Source: an uncultured Prevotella sp.
GTDB taxonomy: Bacteria > Bacteroidota > Bacteroidia > Bacteroidales > Bacteroidaceae
DNA: 5,931 bases
Assembly (NCBI GenBank): GCA_900540885.1
Contig: UQHJ01000107.1
Coordinates: forward strand, 1 to 5,931
Direction of reading: 5' to 3'
The position numbers and the translations under genes are program-made. This document shows, piece after piece, positions 1-5,931 of the stretch. Each line of letters begins with the position of its first letter. Position 1 is the first letter of the stretch. Below the pieces are notes generated by a model, which saw nothing but the letters and a program-made list of their open reading frames with translations, made no database searches and had not been told where the DNA came from.

Positions 1-29
1 CCAACTTGGGGCATCGAACCCCAAGTTGG
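1..29. repeat. Terminal hairpin at the left window edge
   Basis: An 11-base arm (CCAACTTGGGG, 1-11) and its exact complement (19-29) flank a 7-base loop, giving a GC-rich hairpin. The right window edge (5912-5931) holds the same first arm and the complementary loop, then stops two bases into the second arm. Both window ends therefore lie in the same hairpin of one repeat family. This fits either a palindromic repeat whose outer half is outside the window or an assembly that broke at the hairpin. Confidence 0.8.
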
Positions 30-103
30 CAATGCCGACGCGGGGACGCGTCGCCCCCAGGTGAGGACCCGCCCCCCCCCAATTAGGTAGACAAATTGCA
101 GTT
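10..103. repeat. Left copy of a bounding inverted repeat
   Basis: Bases 10-103 match the reverse complement of 5841-5931 with four mismatches (positions 18, 63, 88 and 96) and one 3-base difference in a C run, which has nine Cs here (72-80) and six in the right copy. Inside are further palindromes: GGCAATGCC at 28-36 and a 7-base stem with a GGGA loop at 36-53. Similarity ends abruptly at 103, before the aguB terminator. No open reading frame is contained. It may be a dispersed intergenic repeat, a non-autonomous element end or a recombination site; the sequence does not say which. Confidence 0.9.
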
Positions 104-117
104 CGATGTGGTCTATA

Positions 118-156
118 ATAAAAAAAACGCGAAGCGCGTTAGGCACTTCGCGTTGA
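118..156 (-). terminator. Rho-independent terminator after aguB
   Basis: Read on the minus strand, a 9-base stem (AACGCGAAG at 146-154 with CTTCGCGTT at 126-134) encloses an 11-base loop (135-145) and runs straight into a tract of eight Ts (120-127 on the plus strand as As; the stem borrows the first two). It lies about 30 bases past the aguB stop codon, where the end of the minus-strand transcription unit is expected. Nothing on the plus strand would need it. Confidence 0.85.
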
Positions 157-186
157 ATATATAAAGAGGTGTTGTTGATACCTGTT

Positions 187-1074
187 TTAGTCAATAAAGC
201 GTTGAGTGAGCGGTTGGAACTCTTCTATGCGGCGGTCGCGTAAGAAGGGCCACCAACGGCGAACGTTCTCGCTGCGCTGAAGGTCTATCTCAATGACGAC
301 ATTCTCTTCTTCGTTGATGGGAGCACGGTGTAAGAGTTCACCTTGTGGTCCTGCCACGAAACTTGAACCCCAGAAGTCGATGCCATTCGTTTGGCCTGAA
401 GGGTCGTCCTCATGACCTGTGCGGTTGACCGCAATGACGGGCAGTCCGTTGGCTACGGCATGACCACGCTGCACGGTGGTCCAAGCTTCGCGTTGGCGCG
501 CTTGTTCTTCAGGTGTGTCGCTGCTTTCGTAACCGATAGCGGTAGGATAGATTAAGAGTTCGGCACCTTGCAATGCCATGAGGCGTGCTCCCTCGGGGTA
601 CCATTGGTCCCAGCATACTTGTACGCCGAGTCGGCCAACTGAAGTGTCGATAGGGTGAAAGCCCATATCGCCAGGGGTGAAGTAGAACTTCTCGTAGTAA
701 GCAGGGTCGTCGGGAATGTGCATCTTGCGGTACTTGCCCGCTATGCTGCCGTCCTTCTCAAACACAACGGCCGTGTTATGATAAAGCCCTGCTGCACGGC
801 GTTCGAAGAGGGAAGTGACTAAGACGATGCCATGCTTTTGGGCCAAAGCACCATAGAAGTCGGTTGAAGGACCGGGTATGGGTTCGGCGAGGTCGAAGTT
901 GTCAGTGCTTTCTACTTGGCAGAAGTAGAGCGAGTTGTGCAACTCTTGCAGTACGACCAATTCGGCTCCTTGTGCGGCTACATCGGCAATGTTCTTAGCA
1001 AGTTTTTGCTTATTATCTTCAACGCTGGCCGAGCACGTTTGTTGTATAAGGCCAACCTTTAGTGTTTTGCTCAT
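187..1074 (-). CDS. aguB: N-carbamoylputrescine amidase
   Basis: A 295-residue cytoplasmic enzyme of the nitrilase (carbon-nitrogen hydrolase) superfamily. It would hydrolyse N-carbamoylputrescine to putrescine, carbon dioxide and ammonia, the last step of the arginine-agmatine route to polyamines. The Glu-Lys-Cys catalytic triad is visible: E44 in LQELHNS, K117 in KYRKMHIPDD and C154 in VCWDQWYPE. The C-terminal RRWWPFLRDRR and the total length are typical of AguB rather than of other nitrilases. The ATG at 1072-1074 places the conserved KVGLIQQ strand right at the N-terminus; no Shine-Dalgarno sequence is seen, as is usual in this phylum. It is the last gene before the terminator. Its common partner agmatine deiminase (aguA) is not in the window. 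A related amidase specificity is possible but less likely. Confidence 0.93.
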   Translation of the reverse strand: MSKTLKVGLIQQTCSASVEDNKQKLAKNIADVAAQGAELVVLQELHNSLYFCQVESTDNFDLAEPIPGPSTDFYGALAQKHGIVLVTSLFERRAAGLYHNTAVVFEKDGSIAGKYRKMHIPDDPAYYEKFYFTPGDMGFHPIDTSVGRLGVQVCWDQWYPEGARLMALQGAELLIYPTAIGYESSDTPEEQARQREAWTTVQRGHAVANGLPVIAVNRTGHEDDPSGQTNGIDFWGSSFVAGPQGELLHRAPINEEENVVIEIDLQRSENVRRWWPFLRDRRIEEFQPLTQRFID

Positions 1075-1099
1075 ATTTGGTGGAGGCTTTTTAGCAATT

Positions 1100-1165
1100 A
1101 GGGGCAGGACGCTGGCCTGCGAGTAAGTTTGTTGCTTTTTACTCGCAGGCCAGAGGCCTGCCCCT
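1100..1165. repeat. Long intergenic hairpin between the lipoprotein gene and aguB
   Basis: Two 27-base arms (1100-1126 and 1139-1165) are complementary at 25 positions around a 12-base loop. The right arm also contains a smaller perfect palindrome, GCAGGCC-AGA-GGCCTGC (1145-1161). The hairpin begins 16 bases past the lipoprotein stop codon and ends 25 bases before the aguB start. Neither strand has a T tract after it, so it is not a standard terminator. It could be a dispersed palindromic repeat, an mRNA-stabilising structure or an attenuating element within the operon. Confidence 0.85.
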
Positions 1166-1181
1166 CAGTTGCTATATGTGA

Positions 1182-1946
1182 TTACTTATTGTCGTTAGTA
1201 GGAGCGGCTTGTACGATCGTAATCGTATTTGAAATGCCGTTAGAGGTAAGCGTGAGCGTACCGGTACGCTTTTCAGTGCCTTTGTTTTCTGCTATGGCGA
1301 GGTTTACCTCTTGCTTCTCGTTAGGTGTATAAACGTTCTCTTTGCCGAGCGTCTTAGGCATTACCTTGATCCACTCGTCGTTAGAGCGCAAAGTAGCACC
1401 TTCGGCGTACACGGTGAAGGTAACTTTCGGATTGGCCGAACCTGAAGTCTTGCCCGCAGCATCAACGTAGGTGCGGAAGATGTATTGCTTCTGATTGTTC
1501 ACCGTAGAGATCTCGCATGAAGGAGTAGTGATGTTGAGCATGGGATATTGGCGAACTTGTGTCATCGTCGTACCAATCTTGCTAAATGCGCTCGTAGCAG
1601 ACAGAAGGGCACCGCGCTCCTTGCCCGTAGTATTAGGCGTAGCGGTGAGGGTGATGCGGTCAGACTGTACGAGGTAACCAGCTTTTACCGTTTCAGAGAA
1701 GGGGGACTGTTGGCCTTTATAAGTAGCTGTCAACCAATCAGCAGCTTGAATTTGGAATGACCAGTTGTCGGTGCTGACAATGCGAGTAGAGTCGATTGTT
1801 TGGTCGGCAAACATCTCAATGCCATTGGGACGCAGAGGGTTGAAGTAAGTCGTGTGATATTCATTCGTACCACTGCTGCATGATGCAAGCGAGAGGACTA
1901 AAGCTACGGCAGCGATGCTGCTTGAAATCATCTTTTTGAGTTGCAT
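1182..1946 (-). CDS. BACON-like surface or periplasmic lipoprotein
   Basis: A 254-residue predicted lipoprotein. The N-terminus has two lysines (K4, K5), a hydrophobic stretch (about 8-21) and the lipobox LASC, so C23 is the predicted lipidated residue. The rest looks like two Ig-like beta-sandwich repeats of the BACON type. Repeat 1 (about 43-134) has NWSFQ, ADWL, an ITLTATPNTTGKERG segment and an ending close to VRQ. Repeat 2 (about 138-247) has DEWIKV, VNLAIAENKGTEKRTG and the ending ITIVQAA. BACON domains in Bacteroidota are thought to bind glycans or act as spacers; no enzyme motif is seen. I chose the ATG at 1944-1946 because it puts the signal peptide at the N-terminus. Starts further upstream (to 2105) would read through the tandem repeat and bury the signal peptide. 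After C23 comes SSGTNEY, without a clear acidic surface-export signal, so the protein may stay periplasmic. No specific function is assigned. Confidence 0.8.
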   Translation of the reverse strand: MQLKKMISSSIAAVALVLSLASCSSGTNEYHTTYFNPLRPNGIEMFADQTIDSTRIVSTDNWSFQIQAADWLTATYKGQQSPFSETVKAGYLVQSDRITLTATPNTTGKERGALLSATSAFSKIGTTMTQVRQYPMLNITTPSCEISTVNNQKQYIFRTYVDAAGKTSGSANPKVTFTVYAEGATLRSNDEWIKVMPKTLGKENVYTPNEKQEVNLAIAENKGTEKRTGTLTLTSNGISNTITIVQAAPTNDNK

Positions 1947-1962
1947 AAGAGAGATATTTTTT

Positions 1963-2052
1963 GAGTTTAATAAGTTTAGTGAGTTTAATGGGTTTAATAA
2001 GTTTAATGAGTTTAGTAAGTTTAATGAGTTTAGTGAGTTTAATGAGTTTAAT
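1963..2052. repeat. Ten tandem 9-base repeats upstream of the lipoprotein gene
   Basis: Ten head-to-tail copies of a 9-base unit (plus-strand consensus RRGTTTART, mostly GAGTTTAAT or AAGTTTAAT) run without interruption. Units differ at three positions only. The array ends 16 bases before the lipoprotein ATG, so it would lie in the leader or around the promoter. Because 9 is a multiple of 3, copy-number change would not shift the reading frame of any upstream-extended start. In the minus frame it reads as repeated Leu-Asn-Ser or Leu-Asn-Leu, which looks like translated repeat and not a real N-terminus. Confidence 0.95.
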
Positions 2053-2080
2053 AAGAACAAGTGCAGCAAGTGAAGGCGAC

Positions 2081-2135
2081 CATTTGCACATTTGCACATT
2101 CTCACATTTGCACATTAACCAAGCATTTGCACATT
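2081..2135. repeat. Four copies of a 12-base motif after lptD
   Basis: CATTTGCACATT occurs exactly at 2081-2092, 2089-2100 (overlapping by four), 2105-2116 and 2124-2135; the last two are followed by AAC. The cluster starts just three bases past the lptD stop codon (2139-2141) and abuts the 9-base repeat region. No hairpin with a T tract is seen in 1947-2138, so I find no terminator for lptD there, nor a convincing TAnnTTTG promoter for the lipoprotein gene. Confidence 0.9.
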
Positions 2136-2138
2136 AAC

Positions 2139-4976
2139 TTAGTACCATTCTACATTTGTAGAGTAAGCGCTGCGCTTCTCCCACTTGAGGGCGTCGGCCA
2201 ATTCGGAGGCGCGAGCCCGGAAGGTGAAGTTGTACGATGTGTAAGGCTTCAGTACGACAGAGGCCGACATCTCGAAGCAGTGAAGGTCGCGCGAGAGAGA
2301 AAGCGTAGTCATTGAGAGTTTGTGCATCTCAAAGTCGTAACCAGAAGAGAAGGTAATGTTCCACCCGTCAGCTATGCGCACGTAACCCGACGCATTGAGC
2401 GTCTGCGTAAACGAGAAGGGGTAACGCATACGGCGCACATTGATCTGTTTGCTGCGATCCTCCGCCATGGTGATGCCGTAGGAGAAGGTGATAGACCAAG
2501 GAATGTTGAAGGTGAGGTAGCCGTCTTGGTCGACCTTCGCCTTCTCCTTCTTCTTGCTACCGCCCGAGCGTGCCTCCTTAATGTCGGGGTCGATGTTAGC
2601 ATCTTCTACGTCGAGGTCGTCGTCGGTAGAGGTGGAAGTGGTGCTCGACGTGTCCGACTTGCGGCGGCCGTGCAACATATCCATCCACTTGCCCCACGTC
2701 TGGTTATTAAACGTGTAGGAAAGGCTTTGCGACATACCTTGGAAACGGCCGAAGCGTCCGTAGCTCCATTCCGTGCGGTCGGAGGTGACCACCTGTCCGT
2801 TTTCGTTAAACTTATAAGCGTAGGTGGCAAAGACAGCCGCCATAGAGAACGTTTTGTTCTTGCCCAACTTAAGGCGCAGGCGCGTGCTGAGGTTGCTCCA
2901 AGGCTGCGTCTTGGCCGCCATGTTGTACGATAGCGAAGCCGAAAGTTCGTCAATGAGCGAAATCTTCTTAAAGCCCGTAGAGTCGCGGTCAGACTTCACC
3001 TTCATCTCGAGATTATTCGATACCGACATCGAGATAAGTCCCTGCTTCGTGCCAGAAGGGTAACCATAGATGCCGCCAGAGTAGGGCGAATAACTTACGC
3101 TCTGCACATTGCCCATAGGGTCGATGCGGTCGTAGTGTTTGGTGTAACCATAGCGCGAAGTGGTAAAGTCGGGAGCGTAGCTAAACGTGACCGAGGGCTT
3201 GAACACGTGGCGAATGGCTTGTATCTTCTTACCACCGAAGAACTTCAACGGTTTGTAGAAGCCGTAAAGTGTTGTATTGGCCGTTACGCCCACGTTCCAA
3301 TCATAGAGGTTGTAAAAGCCGTAGGTCGTGTCGCGCAACTCCTGCTGCAACTGTCTGTCCCACGAGCGGTTGACGCGTGAGGCGTACATGATATCGCGGA
3401 AGTTGAAGTTGGGCGAAATGTTGATGTACTTAAAGAGTTGGAACGTCGCGTCAATGGGAATGCGGTGTTGCAAACCGTTGCGCCAGTCCTTAATCAAGTT
3501 TGACTTAAAGAGTTTGTTCTCCTTGGTCGTGATGGAGTTAGACATTTGGCCCGTATACGACATCGAAATCTTCTCGTACCAACGTTCCTTGCCCGCAGCA
3601 TGTTTGCGGCGGAAGGGGTAGAAGCGTGCCAATGAGATGCTCACATCGGGGAGCGTCATGGCAATGGTAGAGTCACGCATGTTTTGCGTGAGGTTGACAG
3701 AGGCTGCGATGCTCAAGCCAATGTTGCTAAACGTATGGCCAAAGCTGACCGAACTGGCGCGCGTGCTCTGCGTATACGACAAAGGATTGTAGCGGCTGTC
3801 TAAATTTTTGCGTTCATAATTCTCAGAGGCAAAGTTGACGCGTGCTGAGAAAGAGGTGTTAGGAGCCGCCTTTGAGTCCTTCGAGTGCGACCACTGCAAC
3901 TTCAAACTCTTTGTTACCGAATAGTCAGGCATGTTCTTATCGCCTTCGACGGTGCGAATATAGCTAAAATAAAGGTTACCACGATAGCGATAACGTTTAT
4001 TATAATTTGTTTCGGCACTTACTCCCCATGACCCTTTGGTGTAAATCTCACCCAATAGTTTGAGGTCCATGTAGTCGTTGATAGCCCAGTAATAACCACC
4101 ATTGTGCAGGTAGAAACCGCGAGATGTCTCGTCGCCATACGAGGGCATGATAAAGCCAGAGGAATACTTCTTATTAAAGGGGAAGAAACCGTAAGGAATG
4201 GCTAAGGGAAGGGGCACGTCCTCCACTACTAAGTGAGCTGGACCGAATACCACCTCTTTGCCTGGGCGTACCTTGGCGCGTGAGAGGGCGATGTAGAAGT
4301 GAGGATGTTTGGCATCACACGTGGTGTAGCGGCCGTGTTCAAGATAAAGTGTGCCGTCAGCGGAGCGTTTTGACTTCTCGCTCACCATAAAGCCGTCGCC
4401 TTGGCGTGTGGCAACATTCTGAATGAATCCCTTCTTCGTCTTGAAGTTGAACGACATGCGCTCACTATTATACTCGTCGCTACCTTGGTGATAAACAGGC
4501 TTTTCGGCCAATCCGCCCTCGGCTGTAGAGTCAGGACGCGCCTCGGCATGTACAAGGCTTGAGTCCATGTTCATCGCTATCTTGGCAGCTGTAAGTTGCA
4601 TATTCTGATAGTTCACCTGCGCCTTGCCGTATAAATAAGCCAATCCCGTAGCGGCATCGTACACCATAGAGTCATTCGCTTGATATTCAACGGGCGAGTC
4701 GATGCCCGGTTTGTGCTTCACCGTGTCCACCTTCACCGAATCATGGCGCAGCGAGTCGCCTTGCAGCGAATCGGTGAGTAGGGTAGAAGTAGTGTCTTTG
4801 GGTAATCGCGGACGCAGCGTAGGCGTTGATTTTTGCGGTGTAGCGTTAGAGTCGGCTACAAGTACAGAAGCCGATGCTGCACCATTGTGCGACATCGGCA
4901 AATGCAAATGGCTGGCCACGACGCAGAGTGTGGTCAGCAGTGAGAGTAGAATGAGTGAAAAAAATCTCATGCTCAC
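2139..4976 (-). CDS. lptD: LPS assembly outer-membrane protein LptD
   Basis: A 945-residue protein (from GTG) of the Bacteroidota LptD type, the outer-membrane barrel that inserts lipopolysaccharide into the outer leaflet. Order of parts: signal peptide (about 1-22, MRFFSLILLSLL core); a Ser/Thr/Asp-rich linker (about 40-93); an LptA/OstA-like periplasmic beta-jellyroll (about 95-255) with YQANDSMVYD, GKAQVNYQ and GRYTTCDAKHPHFYI; the PYGFFPF segment (261-267) leading into the barrel; then many alternating aromatic beta-strands to a terminal WY, as expected of barrel proteins. The mature protein has only two cysteines, C220 and C900. A charged low-complexity loop at about 770-820 interrupts the barrel. 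Start: GTG at 4974-4976 or ATG at 4968-4970 (two codons later); the ATG gives the cleaner signal peptide. Only 3 or 9 bases separate it from the HD-gene stop codon, so the two are probably co-translated. Confidence 0.92.
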   Translation of the reverse strand: MSMRFFSLILLSLLTTLCVVASHLHLPMSHNGAASASVLVADSNATPQKSTPTLRPRLPKDTTSTLLTDSLQGDSLRHDSVKVDTVKHKPGIDSPVEYQANDSMVYDAATGLAYLYGKAQVNYQNMQLTAAKIAMNMDSSLVHAEARPDSTAEGGLAEKPVYHQGSDEYNSERMSFNFKTKKGFIQNVATRQGDGFMVSEKSKRSADGTLYLEHGRYTTCDAKHPHFYIALSRAKVRPGKEVVFGPAHLVVEDVPLPLAIPYGFFPFNKKYSSGFIMPSYGDETSRGFYLHNGGYYWAINDYMDLKLLGEIYTKGSWGVSAETNYNKRYRYRGNLYFSYIRTVEGDKNMPDYSVTKSLKLQWSHSKDSKAAPNTSFSARVNFASENYERKNLDSRYNPLSYTQSTRASSVSFGHTFSNIGLSIAASVNLTQNMRDSTIAMTLPDVSISLARFYPFRRKHAAGKERWYEKISMSYTGQMSNSITTKENKLFKSNLIKDWRNGLQHRIPIDATFQLFKYINISPNFNFRDIMYASRVNRSWDRQLQQELRDTTYGFYNLYDWNVGVTANTTLYGFYKPLKFFGGKKIQAIRHVFKPSVTFSYAPDFTTSRYGYTKHYDRIDPMGNVQSVSYSPYSGGIYGYPSGTKQGLISMSVSNNLEMKVKSDRDSTGFKKISLIDELSASLSYNMAAKTQPWSNLSTRLRLKLGKNKTFSMAAVFATYAYKFNENGQVVTSDRTEWSYGRFGRFQGMSQSLSYTFNNQTWGKWMDMLHGRRKSDTSSTTSTSTDDDLDVEDANIDPDIKEARSGGSKKKEKAKVDQDGYLTFNIPWSITFSYGITMAEDRSKQINVRRMRYPFSFTQTLNASGYVRIADGWNITFSSGYDFEMHKLSMTTLSLSRDLHCFEMSASVVLKPYTSYNFTFRARASELADALKWEKRSAYSTNVEWY

Positions 4977-4979
4977 GAG

Positions 4980-5594
4980 TTATTCAGTCAAGTCGGTCGG
5001 AGCGGCAGCAAGGAGCTTTGCTTGTGCTGCTTGGTGAAGGCTTTCGTCGTACCACTCGGGTTCGAAGCGTTTCACCCAAGTCCAAAAGATACAGACGCCG
5101 TCGAGTCCAAACTTTTCGAGGCTTCGTGCGGTGTCGTTTACCGACCGTTCACGTTCGGGGTGACTTTTAGAGTAAAACTTATCAGCATAGCAAATCACCT
5201 CCTCTTCGAGTGTACGAGGACGATAGTCGCCAGGGGGGAGCGGCAGTTCACGTTGGTGGATAACGGCTTCGGTCAGTCCAGTGCCCGTATGTCGTTCGCA
5301 AACGCGTGCCACGCGTTCCAATCCTTCTTTGCGCATCAACTGTCCGCCCAAGTAGCCGTGCATCAGGTAGTGTTCTGTGCCGTGGCAGTGAATGGCGGGT
5401 GCATCGGTTAAGAAAATGCCAATGTCGTGTAGCATCGCCCCTTGTTCTACAAACTGTGCGTCGAACGGCAGTTCGGGGTGAGCCGCTACAATCTTTAGAG
5501 CGCGCTCCTTTACTTGATTGCTATGAAAGATAAGCAATTTGCGTAGCGGCTCATTGTCGGCATAATACTTATTAATAATGTCCAAAGGATTCAT
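4980..5594 (-). CDS. HD-domain (HDIG-type) metal-dependent hydrolase
   Basis: A 204-residue cytoplasmic protein of the HD superfamily. The metal-binding signature is present in order: H24 (FHSNQV), H56-D57 (MLHDIGIF), H75 and H79 (EHYLMHG), H102 (ERHTGTG) and D138 (YADKFYSK). HD proteins of this group are phosphohydrolases acting on nucleotides or other phosphate esters; the substrate cannot be told from sequence. It is the first gene of the minus-strand set and directly precedes lptD. The ATG at 5592-5594 is preferred over an in-frame TTG at 5634-5636 that would add 14 residues: that TTG lies upstream of the -7 box (5612-5619), inside the promoter, so it would not be transcribed, and the added residues are translated repeat sequence. 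The predicted leader is only about 10-15 bases and has no Shine-Dalgarno sequence. Confidence 0.85.
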   Translation of the reverse strand: MNPLDIINKYYADNEPLRKLLIFHSNQVKERALKIVAAHPELPFDAQFVEQGAMLHDIGIFLTDAPAIHCHGTEHYLMHGYLGGQLMRKEGLERVARVCERHTGTGLTEAVIHQRELPLPPGDYRPRTLEEEVICYADKFYSKSHPERERSVNDTARSLEKFGLDGVCIFWTWVKRFEPEWYDESLHQAAQAKLLAAAPTDLTE

Positions 5595-5610
5595 TGCTTG
5601 CTTTTTGGGT

Positions 5611-5693
5611 GCAAAGTTAGTGCAAGGCGAGCGCAATACAAAACAAAAGTCTGAAGACTTTTGTTTTTATTGCCGAGCCGCCGCCTAATTTGC
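5611..5693. repeat. Imperfect palindrome 1 overlapping the HD-gene promoter
   Basis: The left arm from GCAAAGTTAG (5611) and the reverse complement of the right arm ending CTAATTTGC (5693) are clearly related though gapped. The centre is a perfect 12-base stem (5640-5651 with 5656-5667) around a TGAA loop. Both strands are T-rich after the stem, so it might act as a weak terminator for transcription arriving from the right, just before the promoter restarts it. That role is inference. Confidence 0.8.
5612..5643 (-). promoter_or_regulatory. Bacteroidetes-type promoter for the HD-lptD unit
   Basis: On the minus strand an exact -7 box TAACTTTG (5612-5619) fits the phylum consensus TAnnTTTG. Exactly 19 bases upstream is TTTTG (5639-5643), matching the -33 element. 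The -7 box ends 17 bases before the chosen HD-gene ATG, so transcription would start about 10-15 bases ahead of it. Both elements are within the arm of a palindromic repeat, so the repeat itself supplies the promoter. Confidence 0.75.
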
Positions 5694-5780
5694 GAAGAAA
5701 GTTAGTGCAAACCGAATGCTATGCAAAGCAAAAAAATATATTTTTTGCTTTGTATAGCTGAGGTGCCGCCTAACTTGCGA
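5694..5780. repeat. Imperfect palindrome 2
   Basis: A central stem of 18 pairs (5718-5735 with 5741-5758, one being G-T) around a 5-base ATATA loop sits between outer arms sharing AAGTTAG (5699-5705) and its complement (5770-5776). It is the same family as palindrome 1, but its core has diverged in sequence. Its arm also keeps the TTG-19-base-TAACTTT arrangement, with the last base of the -7 box changed to C, so it would be a weaker promoter at best. Confidence 0.8.
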
Positions 5781-5808
5781 AGAAAGTTAGTGCAAGGCGA
5801 GCGCAATA
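5765..5808. repeat. Third, half copy of the promoter-bearing repeat
   Basis: Bases 5765-5795 repeat 5680-5710 with one mismatch in 31, and 5783-5808 repeat 5613-5638 exactly over 26 bases. The copy thus joins an end of one palindrome to the start arm of another. It then stops: no second arm follows, and the -33 TTG is missing while the -7 box reads TAACTTTC. Confidence 0.9.
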
Positions 5809-5840
5809 GTGTGGGTAAAAATATTCTTATGACAAAAATA

Positions 5841-5931
5841 AACTGCAGTTTGTCTGCCTAATTGGGGGGCGGGTCCTAACCTGGGGGCGACGCGTCCCCG
5901 CGTCGGCATTGCCAACTTGGGGCTCGATGCC
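5841..5931. repeat. Right copy of the bounding inverted repeat
   Basis: The reverse complement of this stretch matches 10-103 with four mismatches and a 3-base shorter run of Gs (six, against nine Cs at the left). Its outer end carries the same terminal hairpin arm (5912-5922) and loop as the left edge, cut by the window boundary. Its inner end overlaps a perfect 12-base palindrome, AAACTGCAGTTT (5840-5851), which the left copy has lost through changes. No gene lies between it and the palindrome cluster. Confidence 0.9.

Larger units (their letters stand above)
5595..5931. other. Gene-free stretch at the right end
   Basis: These 337 bases hold no supportable gene on either strand. They contain the HD-gene promoter and two long imperfect palindromes plus a half copy (5611-5808), an AT-rich stretch of about 30 bases (5809-5839) in which I recognise nothing, and the right bounding inverted repeat (5841-5931). 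Confidence 0.8.

Overview
The window looks like chromosome of a Bacteroidota bacterium, most likely Bacteroidales and possibly Prevotellaceae-like. The evidence is a LptD of the Bacteroidota type, a small BACON-like lipoprotein, ATG starts with no Shine-Dalgarno sequence, and a promoter matching the Bacteroidetes consensus (TTTG, 19 bases, TAnnTTTG). Genus is an inference from general resemblance only.

All four genes lie on the minus strand, so the region reads right to left. A promoter at 5612-5643 precedes an HD-domain hydrolase (4980-5594). This is followed almost without a gap by lptD, the outer-membrane lipopolysaccharide insertion barrel (2139-4976). A 192-base spacer full of short tandem repeats leads to a BACON-like lipoprotein (1182-1946). 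After a spacer holding a 27-base-arm hairpin comes aguB, N-carbamoylputrescine amidase (187-1074). The set ends at a clear Rho-independent terminator (118-156). One promoter, one direction and one terminator fit a single transcription unit, but the two repeat-filled spacers could hold further start or processing sites. HD protein plus LptD look translationally coupled. The lipoprotein is a cell-envelope gene like lptD, while AguB belongs to polyamine synthesis and has no obvious functional link.

The non-coding DNA is unusually structured. The window is bounded by a long inverted repeat (10-103 against 5841-5931, four mismatches and one 3-base gap), and each copy carries hairpins of its own. 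Upstream of the HD gene (5611-5808) is a cluster of two long imperfect palindromes plus a third half-copy. Their arms contain the promoter sequence, and only the gene-proximal copy keeps an exact -7 box. Other repeats are ten 9-base units at 1963-2052 and four 12-base units at 2081-2135.

I see no transposase, recombinase, CRISPR array, tRNA or rRNA. The genes are familiar. What may be undescribed is the repeat architecture: the bounding inverted repeats and the promoter-bearing palindrome cluster. Whether the inverted repeats define a mobile or invertible unit, or are just dispersed intergenic repeats where the assembly happens to stop, cannot be decided from this window.
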